Shown: piece by piece, positions 37,412 through 45,348 of the stretch
How the letters are laid out: every line of letters starts with the position of its first letter
Position numbering within the stretch: the stretch's first letter is position 1
Assembly (NCBI RefSeq): GCF_030823375.1
Contig: NZ_JAUSXB010000001.1
Coordinates: 2,170,001-2,234,000, forward strand
DNA: 64,000 nucleotides
From: Pseudarthrobacter siccitolerans
Lineage (GTDB): Bacteria; Actinomycetota; Actinomycetes; Actinomycetales; Micrococcaceae
Reading direction: 5' to 3'
Made by a program: the position numbers and the translations under genes
Notes under the pieces: model-generated
Database searches by the model: none
What the model was told of the DNA's origin: nothing
Seen by the model: only the letters and a program-made list of their open reading frames with translations

Positions 37412-37727
37412 CTATGAGGTCAAGGACTCGTATGCGGAGGTCAAGGCGGACGGGCGGCTGAACATGGTCTCCGCGCCCAAACTGCGGGAGTTTGTCACCG
37501 ATGTGATCGCCGGCGGATCCAACCGGATCGTGGTGAACCTGGAAAACACGGCGTTTATGGACTCCTCCGGCCTGGGTGCGCTGATCGGCTGCCTCAAGGC
37601 GGCCCGGCAGGCGGGCGGGGACCTCCGGATCGCGGCCGTGCAACCGCAGGTGAAGATGGTCCTGCAGCTCACCAGCATGGACAAGGTCCTGACGGCGTAC
37701 GGTACTGCCGAAGAGGCTCGGCAATGA
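37401..37727 (+). CDS. STAS-domain anti-sigma-factor-antagonist-like protein
   Basis: 108 aa from ATG 37401 after AGAGAGGA, overlapping the synthase end by 11 bp. STAS fold: YAEVKADGRLNMVSAPKLREFV, NRIVVNLENTAFMDSSGLGALIGCLKAAR with the DSSG phospho-Ser site, and GGDLRIAAVQPQVKMVLQLTSMDKVLTAY. In known systems the Ser is phosphorylated by an RsbW-type kinase and dephosphorylated by a PP2C enzyme; both partners are encoded here. The target may be the synthase rather than a sigma factor, since none is nearby. Confidence 0.93.
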   Translation: MEFSYEVKDSYAEVKADGRLNMVSAPKLREFVTDVIAGGSNRIVVNLENTAFMDSSGLGALIGCLKAARQAGGDLRIAAVQPQVKMVLQLTSMDKVLTAYGTAEEARQ

Positions 37728-38146
37728 CTGAGGTCCTGGCGTCACGCAGCTTCCGGGGGCTGGCGGCAGAGGATGCCATCGAGTCGGTGCACAACGACCT
37801 CGACAGCCTGTGGCGCGACGTCCCCTTTGTGCAGGACATGGACCAGATGACGTTTACGACGGCGGTCATCGAGTCGGCGTCGAACATCGTCCAGCATGCG
37901 GAGCCGGCCGGGCAGAATGCGGTGGAGCTCGGCGTGGACATCACCGTCCAGCCCACGCTGCTCCAGGCCCGGGTCAGCGCCTACAACGCCAAGCCGCCGT
38001 TCGGGCTGATGGAGCCGGCAACACCCGGCGAGGACGCCGAGTCCGGCCGGGGCCTGGCGCTGATCCAGGCCCTCGTCACCACCGTCACGTTCGAGCGGCA
38101 GGACGGCACCAACACGTGGGTCCTGTCCCGGACGTCGCAGCGCTAG
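37724..38146 (+). CDS. RsbW-like HATPase (anti-sigma-type kinase), divergent G1 box
   Basis: 140 aa, overlapping the STAS stop by 4 bp (ATGA). GHKL fold with N box TTAVIESASNIVQHA and a C-terminal SGRGLALIQALVTTVTFE corresponding to the G2 region. Where RsbW proteins have an aspartate-glycine G1 motif (VxDxGxG), this one has RVSAYNAKPPFG, lacking the Asp, so ATP binding or kinase activity may be weak or lost. It should pair with the STAS protein. It is the last gene of the operon; it converges on the histidine kinase 20 bp away. Confidence 0.85.
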   Translation: MTEVLASRSFRGLAAEDAIESVHNDLDSLWRDVPFVQDMDQMTFTTAVIESASNIVQHAEPAGQNAVELGVDITVQPTLLQARVSAYNAKPPFGLMEPATPGEDAESGRGLALIQALVTTVTFERQDGTNTWVLSRTSQR

Positions 38147-38165
38147 ACCCGTCTGAGGATCAGGG

Positions 38166-39404
38166 CTAGTCCAGGAATACCACCGACACCGTAGTCCCGC
38201 CGCCCGGGGTATCGCCGATGAAGAGCTCGCCGCCGTGCGCCTGGGCGATCCGGCGGCAGGTTGCCAGGCCCAGCCCTGTCCCCGGACCATCGCCGGGGCG
38301 GTTCAGCCGCATCAGGGGTTCCACGGCCTTCCTGCGCTCTGATGGCAGGATGCCCCTGCCGTTATCGGCCACGTGGATCGTAACCCCGCGGGAGCACCGG
38401 GTGGCCGTTACTGTCACCTTGGGCTCCCGCTTCCGGTCCCGGTAATTCAGGGAGTTCGCGAGCAGGTTCTGCACCAGCGTGCGCAGCTGGGCCCGGTCGG
38501 CGTACAGCTCCGCGTCCTCGCACAGGATTCCGCTGCTCAGCCCGAGGTCCAGTCCAAGGTCCCGGGCCGCCTCTGCCGTGACACCCAGCAGGGAAACACG
38601 CTCACGGTTCAGCTGCCCGTCCGCCCGGGAATAGTCCAGCACGTCCTCCAAAGCGCTCAACATGCGCTGCCCGCCGCTGCCGATATGTTCCAGGTACTCC
38701 TTGGCCGGGTGGTTAGGGGGAATCCCGGGATCGTCTTCGGCCAACTCCACGTAACCAAGGATGGTAGTGAGGGGAGCGCGAAGGTCGTGGCTGACCCGGC
38801 CGGCAAACTCGGACAGCATCGCGTTGCTGCGCTGGAGTTCCGCCAGGGCGTCGTTGAGCTGCAGGGTGCGGTGCTGGAGCTCGAGAAGCTCCACCACCTG
38901 GTGCGCCAGCACCTCCACCAGCTCGATCTGTCCGCGCGTGGGAAGTTCGGCGGTATCGGAGAACACGCACAGTGAGCCCAGCACCAGGCCGCTGGAAGTC
39001 CTGAGCGGCACCGAGGCATAGAAGCGGACCTGTGCGATTTCCCCCGTCACAAACGGGTTGGCAGCAAAGCGCGGGTCCTGGGAGGCATCCCGCACCACGG
39101 TTGTCCCGGGGCTGAGGAACACGCTCGCGCACATCGAGTCTTCCCGGGAACAGACGACCCGGTCGATGCCGGAGGCCGCAATCTGCAACTGCTGGTCCGC
39201 CGTGATGATGTTGACCACGCTGTAGGGCACCCCGCACAACGAGGCAGCCAGCCGCACCAGATTGTCCAGTGCGCCCCTTGCCCGGGCATCCCTTAGCGCA
39301 AGAGTTTCGCCGGCAGCAGGTATCAGCCCGTATTCCCGCAGCTCAAGCTCACGTGCGGCATCCTGATCGGTCAGCGTTTGCATAGCCGTCCCGTCCGTAT
39401 TCAT
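38166..39404 (-). CDS. GAF-domain sensor histidine kinase
   Basis: 412 aa from ATG 39404 (GGGGGACG upstream). No membrane segment. Residues about 30-190 are a GAF domain (ALDNLVRLAASLCGVPYSVVNII; MCASVFLSPGTTVVRDASQDPRF; ASVPLRTSSGLVLGSLCVFSD), then a coiled linker, HisKA (GRVSHDLRAPLTTILGYVEL, phospho-His), and HATPase with N box LVQNLLANSLNYR, G1 VADNGRGI and GTGLGLATC. A cytosolic sensor, perhaps of redox or ligand state. It converges tail-to-tail on the RR-PP2C/synthase operon and is the nearest candidate kinase for Asp58 of that regulator. Confidence 0.9.
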   Translation of the reverse strand: MNTDGTAMQTLTDQDAARELELREYGLIPAAGETLALRDARARGALDNLVRLAASLCGVPYSVVNIITADQQLQIAASGIDRVVCSREDSMCASVFLSPGTTVVRDASQDPRFAANPFVTGEIAQVRFYASVPLRTSSGLVLGSLCVFSDTAELPTRGQIELVEVLAHQVVELLELQHRTLQLNDALAELQRSNAMLSEFAGRVSHDLRAPLTTILGYVELAEDDPGIPPNHPAKEYLEHIGSGGQRMLSALEDVLDYSRADGQLNRERVSLLGVTAEAARDLGLDLGLSSGILCEDAELYADRAQLRTLVQNLLANSLNYRDRKREPKVTVTATRCSRGVTIHVADNGRGILPSERRKAVEPLMRLNRPGDGPGTGLGLATCRRIAQAHGGELFIGDTPGGGTTVSVVFLD

Positions 39405-39665
39405 TTTGCGTCCCCCAGTAATAACTGGTCGAGCCTGCGGCTCTCCCGCGATAGTACCGCCTTGGCCTGGCAGCTGCTGTAGTCTCTTGACACCACCGCC
39501 ATGCTCCACTTCAATATTACGTATGCTGAAATAACAGTTCCATGATGCGGAAGCCTGCGCCGGTAAACCCCCGAGGGGCTTTAGCGGCGATCGGGTGCCG
39601 GAAGTCCGGCCTCCGCATAGCCGTCACCATGGATGCCAGCGTTTGTTACTGAGGAAGCAGCCAGC

Positions 39666-40163
39666 ATGAAGCTTGCCGAATTCAACACCGCGGAGCCTGC
39701 GCGCGCCGCGGAAACCCTCAAGCCCTGTATTGACGTCCGGCGCTGGGTGGACACCGTAACCGCAGCGCGGCCTTTCCCCTCAAAGGATGCGCTCCTGGCT
39801 TTTGCCGCAGAAGCCGCCAATCCGTTCACGTCCGCCGAAGTTGAGTCCGCCATGGCGCACCACCCCCGGATCGGGGAACGCCCGACGGCGGCCACTACCG
39901 AAGCGTCCATGTCCCGTTCGGAGCAGGCGGGCGTAGACCCCGCGGACGCTGACGTTGCGCAGGCTTTGGCGCTGGGCAACAGGGACTACGAGGAGAAGTT
40001 CGGCCGGGTCTTCCTGATCCGGGCCGCCGGACGCACCGCCCCCCAAATCCTGCAAGCCTTGAAGGACCGGATTGCCAACTCCCCCGCCAAAGAAGACACC
40101 ATCGTGGCCCAGCAGCTGCGTGAGATTGCCGTTCTGCGGCTCGAAGGACTGATCACAGAATGA
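39666..40163 (+). CDS. uraD: 2-oxo-4-hydroxy-4-carboxy-5-ureidoimidazoline (OHCU) decarboxylase
   Basis: 165 aa from ATG 39666 (GAGGAAG upstream). OHCU decarboxylase helical fold with AAEAANPFTSAEVESAMAHHPRIGE (catalytic His), SEQAGV, LALGNRDYEEKFGRVFLIRAAGRT. It turns OHCU into S-allantoin in urate breakdown. The stop overlaps the next gene by 4 bp (ATGA). Functionally linked with allB, 13 kb upstream. Confidence 0.93.
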   Translation: MKLAEFNTAEPARAAETLKPCIDVRRWVDTVTAARPFPSKDALLAFAAEAANPFTSAEVESAMAHHPRIGERPTAATTEASMSRSEQAGVDPADADVAQALALGNRDYEEKFGRVFLIRAAGRTAPQILQALKDRIANSPAKEDTIVAQQLREIAVLRLEGLITE

Positions 40164-40498
40164 GCGTCTCCCACGTCACCACCCACATCCTCGACACAGG
40201 GGCCGGACGCCCGGCGGCGGGGGTCGCCGTCGTGCTGTACCAAAACGACGGCGGCACCTGGCAGAAGCTTGCCGGCTCCACCACGGACGCTGACGGGCGG
40301 GCCAAGGACCTGGGTCCGGAGCAGCTCGAGCCGGGGCACTACAAGCTCAATTTCGCCACCGGCAGCTACTACGCGGGCCAGCAGACCGCCACGTTTTTCC
40401 CGGAGGTGGACCTGGTGTTCGAAGTCACCGGCACTGAGCACTACCACGTCCCGCTCCTGCTCAGCCCGTTCGCCTACTCCACGTACCGCGGCAGCTGA
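40160..40498 (+). CDS. uraH: 5-hydroxyisourate hydrolase (transthyretin-like)
   Basis: 112 aa. Transthyretin-like signature: THILDTGAGRPAAGVAVVLYQ with the active-site His at the N-terminus, TDADGRAKDL, and the C-terminal HYHVPLLLSPFAYSTYRGS with the YRGS end typical of HIUase. It hydrolyses 5-hydroxyisourate to OHCU, the substrate of UraD; the two genes overlap. A urate oxidase gene is not in the window. Confidence 0.96.
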   Translation: MSVSHVTTHILDTGAGRPAAGVAVVLYQNDGGTWQKLAGSTTDADGRAKDLGPEQLEPGHYKLNFATGSYYAGQQTATFFPEVDLVFEVTGTEHYHVPLLLSPFAYSTYRGS

Positions 40499-40504
40499 CC
40501 TCCC

Positions 40505-40569
40505 CCGTTGCCCTGTCACTCACGGTCCCCAAACCTGGGTTTTGGCAGCCGTAAATGATAGGGCAACGG
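40505..40569 (+). terminator. Nested hairpin after uraH
   Basis: Outer perfect pair CCGTTGCCCT (40505-40514) / AGGGCAACGG (40560-40569) enclosing ACGG/CCGT and CCAAA/TTTTGG stems. It starts six bases past the uraH stop and ends nine bases before the next gene's -10. No long T run, so terminator strength is uncertain. Confidence 0.5.
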
Positions 40570-40589
40570 CGGAAATGTAGGCTTGATGC

Positions 40590-40904
40590 ATGCCTCCTGA
40601 AGAACCTGCCGCCGAGCGCCGCGAAGTAACCGTCCGGCGCGCACCCAAGTACGTTCCGTTCCTGATCCTGGGCGCACTGGTGGGCGTGGCGGTCGCTGCC
40701 GCAGTCGCTTACGGCCTCCCCGCAACGCCAGACTTCGACCCCGCCTCCGTGTTCGGATTCTTCCTGGTCCTGTTCGCCGGAGCAGGCGCGATCTTGGGCG
40801 CCGCGCTGGCGCTGGTCCTGGACCGCCGGAGCGTAAAACGGCAGCAGCGGGCGGTTGTGGAAGCGGTTCCCGACTCCGAGCCCGATCCGGACACCCAGCA
40901 GTAG
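40590..40904 (+). CDS. Small two-span membrane protein
   Basis: 104 aa. TAGGCT lies six bases before the ATG (leaderless). A charged N-terminus, two spans (VPFLILGALVGVAVAAAVAYGL and FGFFLVLFAGAGAILGAALALVL) and a basic-then-acidic tail. It matches small membrane proteins often found just upstream of purF in Micrococcales; role unknown. Confidence 0.8.
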   Translation: MPPEEPAAERREVTVRRAPKYVPFLILGALVGVAVAAAVAYGLPATPDFDPASVFGFFLVLFAGAGAILGAALALVLDRRSVKRQQRAVVEAVPDSEPDPDTQQ

Positions 40905-40951
40905 CGCCAGTCACAAAGGGCCGGCCGGAAAAGTCCTACCGCATCTCGTGA

Positions 40952-40957
40952 GATAAT
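40952..40957 (+). promoter_or_regulatory. Leaderless -10 of purF
   Basis: GATAAT with six bases to the GTG start of purF; transcription would begin at or near the start codon. No ribosome site is present. Confidence 0.6.
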
Positions 40958-40963
40958 CGACCA

Positions 40964-42634
40964 GTGGCACGCGGCGATGGAAAACTTTCTCATGATCTTC
41001 TCCCTGGCGAAAAAGGCCCCCAGGACGCCTGTGGCGTTTTTGGGGTCTGGGCACCAGGTGAAGAAGTAGCAAAACTCACCTACTACGGGCTGTATGCACT
41101 GCAGCACCGCGGCCAGGAGTCGGCTGGTATAGCCACCAGCGACGGCAAGCGGATCAACGTCTACAAGGACATGGGACTCGTCTCCCAGGTCTTCGACGAG
41201 ACCACCCTGAACACCCTCACCGGCCACCTGGCCGTGGGGCACTGCCGCTACTCCACCACCGGAGCCAGCCACTGGGCCAACGCCCAGCCCACCCTCGGCG
41301 CCACCAGCACCGGCACCGTAGCCCTGGCGCACAACGGCAACCTCACCAACACCGCCGAGCTCAACGCCATGATCCAGGAACGCAATGGCGGCCAGCTCAC
41401 CGGTGAAATGAAGCAGGGCAACACCTCGGACACTGCCCTGGTCACGGCCCTGCTGGAGGGCGAGCCTGGCAAGACCCTCGAAGAGACGGCCATCGAGCTC
41501 CTGCCCAAGATCAAGGGCGGCTTCTGCTTCGTCTTTATGGACGAGGGCACCCTCTACGCCGCACGCGACACCTACGGCATCCGTCCGCTGGTCCTGGGCC
41601 GGCTGGAACGCGGCTGGGTTGTGGCCTCCGAACAGTCCGCCCTCGCCACCGTCGGCGCCAGCTTCATCCGCGAAATCGAACCCGGCGAGTTCATCGCGAT
41701 CGACGAGCAGGGCGTGCGTTCCCAGCGCTTTGCCGAGCCGACGCCGGCGGGCTGCGTTTTCGAGTACGTTTACCTTGCCCGTCCGGACGCCGCCATTGCC
41801 GGCCGCTCCGTCTACGAGTCCCGCGTGGAGATGGGCCGCCAGCTGGCCCGCGAAAACACGCAGGTGGCGGACATCGTCATCCCGGTTCCGGAATCCGGCA
41901 CGCCCGCAGCCGTGGGCTACGCCGAAGAGTCCGGTATCCCGTTTGCCCACGGCTTCGTCAAAAACTCCTATGTGGGCCGCACCTTCATCCAGCCCTCACA
42001 GACGCTGCGCCAGCTGGGTATCCGGCTCAAGCTCAACGCCCTCGAATCCGTGATCCGCGGCAAGCGCGTGGTGGTGGTGGATGACTCGATCGTCCGCGGC
42101 AACACCCAGCGTGCCATCGTGCGGATGCTCCGCGAAGCCGGTGCAGCGTCCGTGCACGTGAAGATTTCCTCCCCGCCGGTTCAGTGGCCCTGCTTCTACG
42201 GCATCGATTTTGCCTCCCGTGCAGAACTCATCGCCAACGGCGCCACCATCGAGGAGATCTCCCAGGCCATCGGCGCCGATTCCCTCGCCTACATTTCCGA
42301 AGACGGCATGATCGACGCCACCCGGCAGCCGCGGGAGCGCCTGTGCACCGCCTGCTTCACGGGCAAATACCCCATCGAACTTCCGGACGCCAACAAACTG
42401 GGCAAGAACCTCCTCGAGCGCACGGACCTGGGCGGCCTGAAGCCTTCGCCGTCGGCCCTTCCGGGTCAGACAGCCGCCCTTGCCGTGGATCCGCAGGAGG
42501 ACCCGTCGGAGAAGGCCGGCGCCACCGGCTGCGACCCCGGACCGGACTCCGAGTTTGAGAACCTGCTGACCGAAGCCGACCTCGTGCCAGACGTACACGC
42601 CGCCACCGGCGCTGACAAGAAAGAGTCCGTATGA
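40964..42634 (+). CDS. purF: Amidophosphoribosyltransferase
   Basis: 556 aa from GTG 40964. A propeptide of about 22 residues ends before Cys23 (GPQDACGVFGVWAP), the nucleophile after autoprocessing. Glutaminase motifs LQHRGQESAG, HCRYSTTG and HNGNLTN; PRTase domain with VVVVDDSIVRGNTQRAIVRMLREAGA (PRPP loop). Cys residues in the CFYGIDF and ERLCTACFTGKYP regions suit an Fe-S cluster as in the B. subtilis-type enzyme. First step of purine synthesis. The C-terminal tail is long and acidic. Overlaps purM by 4 bp. Confidence 0.97.
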   Translation: MARGDGKLSHDLLPGEKGPQDACGVFGVWAPGEEVAKLTYYGLYALQHRGQESAGIATSDGKRINVYKDMGLVSQVFDETTLNTLTGHLAVGHCRYSTTGASHWANAQPTLGATSTGTVALAHNGNLTNTAELNAMIQERNGGQLTGEMKQGNTSDTALVTALLEGEPGKTLEETAIELLPKIKGGFCFVFMDEGTLYAARDTYGIRPLVLGRLERGWVVASEQSALATVGASFIREIEPGEFIAIDEQGVRSQRFAEPTPAGCVFEYVYLARPDAAIAGRSVYESRVEMGRQLARENTQVADIVIPVPESGTPAAVGYAEESGIPFAHGFVKNSYVGRTFIQPSQTLRQLGIRLKLNALESVIRGKRVVVVDDSIVRGNTQRAIVRMLREAGAASVHVKISSPPVQWPCFYGIDFASRAELIANGATIEEISQAIGADSLAYISEDGMIDATRQPRERLCTACFTGKYPIELPDANKLGKNLLERTDLGGLKPSPSALPGQTAALAVDPQEDPSEKAGATGCDPGPDSEFENLLTEADLVPDVHAATGADKKESV

Positions 42635-43794
42635 CTTCCGCTGCCCCCGCCGCCGGCAACACATCCGCTGCAAACGCTGCCGGCATCACCTACGCCTCCG
42701 CAGGCGTCGATGTTGAAGCCGGCGACCGCGCCGTCGAGCTGATGAAGGGTGCCGTCAAGGCAACCCACAACTCCTCGGTGATCGGCGGGGTAGGCGGCTT
42801 CGCCGGCCTCTACGACGTCTCCCGGCTCCTGACCTTCAAGAAGCCGCTGCTGGCGACCTCCACAGATGGCGTAGGCACCAAGGTTGCCATCGCCCAGGCC
42901 ATGGACATCCACGACACCATCGGGTTCGACCTCGTGGGCATGGTGGTGGACGACATCGTGGTGGTTGGTGCAGAGCCGCTGTACATGACCGACTACATCG
43001 CCTGCGGCAAGGTGGTGCCTGAGCGCATCGCCGATATTGTCCGCGGCATCGCCGCCGCCTGCTCCGTGGCCGGCACCGCGCTGGTGGGCGGCGAAACCGC
43101 CGAGCACCCCGGCCTGCTGGGCGAGCACGAGTATGACGTCGCAGGCGCAGCCACGGGCGTGGTTGAAGCTGACCAGCTGCTGGGACCGGACCGGGTCCGC
43201 GCGGGAGATGTGGTCATTGGCATGGCCTCCTCCGGCCTGCACTCCAACGGCTACTCCCTGGTCCGCCGCGTGATCAACCACGCCGGATGGGCCCTGGACC
43301 GCCAGGTATCCGAACTCGGCCGCACCCTGGGCGAGGAACTCCTCGAGCCCACCCGCGTCTACGCTGCAGACTGCCTGGACCTGGCCCGCGCGTTCCCCGT
43401 CACAGGAGCTTCCGCCGTCCACGGCTTCAGCCACGTCACCGGCGGCGGCCTCGCAGCCAACCTGGCCCGCGTACTTCCCCAGGGCCTCGTGGCCACCGTG
43501 GACCGCTCCACCTGGGAACTGCCGGCCATCTTCAAGCTGGTGTCGGAGCTGGGCAACGTGCCGCTGGCAGACCTCGAGCGCACGCTGAACCTGGGCGTGG
43601 GCATGGTGGCAATCGTCTCCGCTGAGGCCGCCGACGCCGCCGTATCCCGTCTTAACGACCGGGGCCTGCCGTCCTGGGTGATGGGAACCGTTACCGAGGA
43701 TTCCGATTCGATCCTCAAGTCCGGACCGGACTACGTGCAGGGCGCCAAGGGTGTGGACGGCGGCGCCGTCCGCTTGGTCAACGCCTACGCCTAA
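42631..43794 (+). CDS. purM: Phosphoribosylformylglycinamidine cyclo-ligase (AIR synthetase)
   Basis: 387 aa. ATP-grasp-like PurM fold: ITYASAGVDVEAGDRAVELMK, LLATSTDGVGTKVAIAQAM, GGETAEHPGLLGEHEYDVAGAATG, GMASSGLHSNGYSLVRR and HVTGGGLAANLARVLP. It closes the imidazole ring of AIR in purine synthesis. The motif DDIVVVGAEPLYMTDYIACGK deviates slightly from the usual ND(I/L)xxxGAEPLFFLDY. The N-terminal 18 residues are an Ala-rich extension. Coupled to purF by ATGA overlap. Confidence 0.97.
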   Translation: MTSAAPAAGNTSAANAAGITYASAGVDVEAGDRAVELMKGAVKATHNSSVIGGVGGFAGLYDVSRLLTFKKPLLATSTDGVGTKVAIAQAMDIHDTIGFDLVGMVVDDIVVVGAEPLYMTDYIACGKVVPERIADIVRGIAAACSVAGTALVGGETAEHPGLLGEHEYDVAGAATGVVEADQLLGPDRVRAGDVVIGMASSGLHSNGYSLVRRVINHAGWALDRQVSELGRTLGEELLEPTRVYAADCLDLARAFPVTGASAVHGFSHVTGGGLAANLARVLPQGLVATVDRSTWELPAIFKLVSELGNVPLADLERTLNLGVGMVAIVSAEAADAAVSRLNDRGLPSWVMGTVTEDSDSILKSGPDYVQGAKGVDGGAVRLVNAYA

Positions 43795-43801
43795 ATACCC
43801 C

Positions 43802-43860
43802 ATCGAGTGCTCCATAACCGGCCTTTCCAAGCTCGAAAGGGCGGTTGCGGAGCACTCGAT
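43802..43860 (+). terminator. Terminator after purM
   Basis: Outer perfect 12-bp stem ATCGAGTGCTCC (43802-43813) / GGAGCACTCGAT (43849-43860), with inner pairs AACCG/CGGTT and CTTTC/GAAAG. Long compound hairpin 7 bp after the stop. Confidence 0.8.
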
Positions 43861-44214
43861 CGCTTTAGCAGTCCACTAGCTCATGGATGGCCAGAACCGG
43901 CAAATTGAGATAAGTCACGTACTTCCCTTGACTACTAAGCATACTTAGCTTTAGGCTTGTTAATGGAAGCGCAGTACAGATGTTCAACCCCGGAGCCTTC
44001 CCAAGGCCTACTGCCCAGCCCGACTAAGCCGGCGTTTGGGCGCCGAGCCGGTTGAACCGCCTTCCCCGCCGAAACCGGCGGATGCCAGAAGAAGCAACCA
44101 CAGAGACGCCCGGTCCCCTGCGCCATGCATCAGCACGGCTTTCAGGCAGCCCAAGAGCTAATCGCGGACTGCCCGATTGGGGGCACCAGGGCCGATATCA
44201 AGGGAGCGAAAACT
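43861..44214 (+). other. Long leader region of the secreted protein gene
   Basis: 354 bp without a supported ORF. TTGACT (43928-43933) runs into ACTAAGCATACTT and CTTAG, then a leader of about 260 nt before the ATG at 44215. GGGAG precedes that ATG. Confidence 0.4.
43934..43948 (+). promoter_or_regulatory. CTAAG-N4-CTTAG element upstream of the secreted protein
   Basis: ACTAAGCATACTTAG; inverted arms CTAAG and CTTAG. One base differs from the minus-strand element at 6679-6691. It overlaps the -35/-10 region of a TTGACT promoter, so a repressor or a promoter class is possible. Confidence 0.45.
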
Positions 44215-44520
44215 ATGTCAGTTCTGAAGAAAGCCACCGCCGCAGCCGCTGGAAGCCTGTTCCTGATGGGCGCCATTGCCGGCCCTTCCCAGGCGGCAAA
44301 CAACAACACTTTCAACGACGGCCTCGTTAATGTCACTGTTGGCGACATCACCGTCGAGGATGCCGTTGACGTCAATGTGGCCGCCAGTGTCGCAGCAACC
44401 CTCTGCGATGTCGCGGACATCGGTTCGATCGCAGTTCTCGGCGAAGCGGTGGATGCCACCGGATCCGAGCAAACCATCTGCGATACCGCGACCGGTCCAG
44501 TTCGCATCATCAATAACTAG
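44215..44520 (+). CDS. Small secreted protein, GLVNVxVGD family
   Basis: 101 aa from ATG 44215. A signal peptide (KKATAAAAGSLFLMGAIAGPSQAA) is followed by NNNTFNDGLVNVTVGDITVEDAVDVNVAASVAATLCDV and a second Cys (TICDT), likely one disulfide. The GLVNVxVxD... VAAxVC layout recurs in short secreted proteins of spore-forming and other actinobacteria, sometimes compared with rodlins/chaplins; the role is unknown, possibly cell-surface. Less GC-rich than neighbours. Single gene with its own promoter and terminator. Confidence 0.7.
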   Translation: MSVLKKATAAAAGSLFLMGAIAGPSQAANNNTFNDGLVNVTVGDITVEDAVDVNVAASVAATLCDVADIGSIAVLGEAVDATGSEQTICDTATGPVRIINN

Positions 44521-44593
44521 TAGAGCAGCGGACTCGATGAGGAACAATCGACAAAGCGCTTAGTCGGCCTCCCCTTCCGGGTTCCACGTGAAG

Positions 44594-44616
44594 AGCCTCA
44601 GCCACCGGCTGGGGCT
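44594..44616 (+). terminator. Terminator of the secreted protein gene
   Basis: Stem AGCCTCAGCC / GGCTGGGGCT (one G-U) around ACC followed by TTTTT. Classic plus-strand intrinsic terminator. Confidence 0.85.
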
Positions 44617-44646
44617 TTTTCGCATAAAAACACCAAACCACCAAAA

Positions 44647-44686
44647 AGCCCGCTGCCTGCACCGGTAACGGTGCGGGCAGCGGGCT
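44647..44686 (-). terminator. Minus-strand terminator after the DUF3073 gene
   Basis: 18-bp stem (one G-U) around GTAA; on the minus strand it is followed by TTTTTGG. It lies 155 bp beyond the DUF3073 stop. The 44687-44841 gap shows no gene or RNA I can support. Confidence 0.75.
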
Positions 44687-44841
44687 TCATAACTGAGGTC
44701 AGCACCCGCGATCCGCCCGGATCCGGGTGCCAAAAAGAAGCGCTGCACCGGTCCAAATCAGGAGACCCGGACCTCAAACTGGATCCGTTGGTGCCACGGC
44801 GTCACAGGGCTGCCAAGTACGGCAACAGCACCTTGCGACAA

Positions 44842-45075
44842 CTAGCCGATGCGACGGGTGTCTACCTCGTCGTCGTCTTCTTCCAAATCATCCGCGTACT
44901 TATCCACATAAGCCGAATAATCCGGTTCAACCGGCTCATTCGCATAATGGCTCGTGGCACGACTGCTCGGGCCCGTCAGCTCACGCTGAAGTGCCGAATA
45001 GTCAGTGTTCGGGGAGTAGTACTTGATATCCCGAGCCTGCTTGGTAGCTTTTGCCTTTTGACGGCCGCGCCCCAT
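44842..45075 (-). CDS. DUF3073 protein
   Basis: 77 aa from ATG 45075 (GGGGG upstream). MGRGRQKAKATKQARDIKYYSPNTDYSALQRELTG is the DUF3073 core, followed by an acidic, Tyr-containing tail (DYSAYVDKYADDLEEDDDEVDTRRIG). Basic N-terminus and acidic C-terminus suggest nucleic-acid or ribosome contact, but the role is unknown. It sits beside purF-purM in many actinobacteria, as here. Confidence 0.9.
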   Translation of the reverse strand: MGRGRQKAKATKQARDIKYYSPNTDYSALQRELTGPSSRATSHYANEPVEPDYSAYVDKYADDLEEDDDEVDTRRIG

Positions 45076-45348
45076 GGCGTGACCCCCTTTTGTACTTGGA
45101 CCGGAGGTGGTCACCTTGGCGTAGGTGAGGCCCCGGAATGTTTGGTCAATTTGTCGTACACCTAGATTACATGCTTTCGACTGGCCCCGCTTGCCAGTTG
45201 CGGCTCGCGACGGTGACATGCAGTACTATTCCCGCCCAATCAAGGCCGGAAACGGGCTTTTTTCTTCGGTAGAGTCACTTAAGCAACTGCTGGTACCGGC
45301 CGGCAACCCGGCTGCCCGAGTGGACAAATACGCAGGAGGATGCACCCC

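Noticed and set aside
44687..44841. Possible RNA gene between terminator and DUF3073 gene
   Set aside because: No tRNA arms, T-loop motif or conserved RNA pattern could be drawn.
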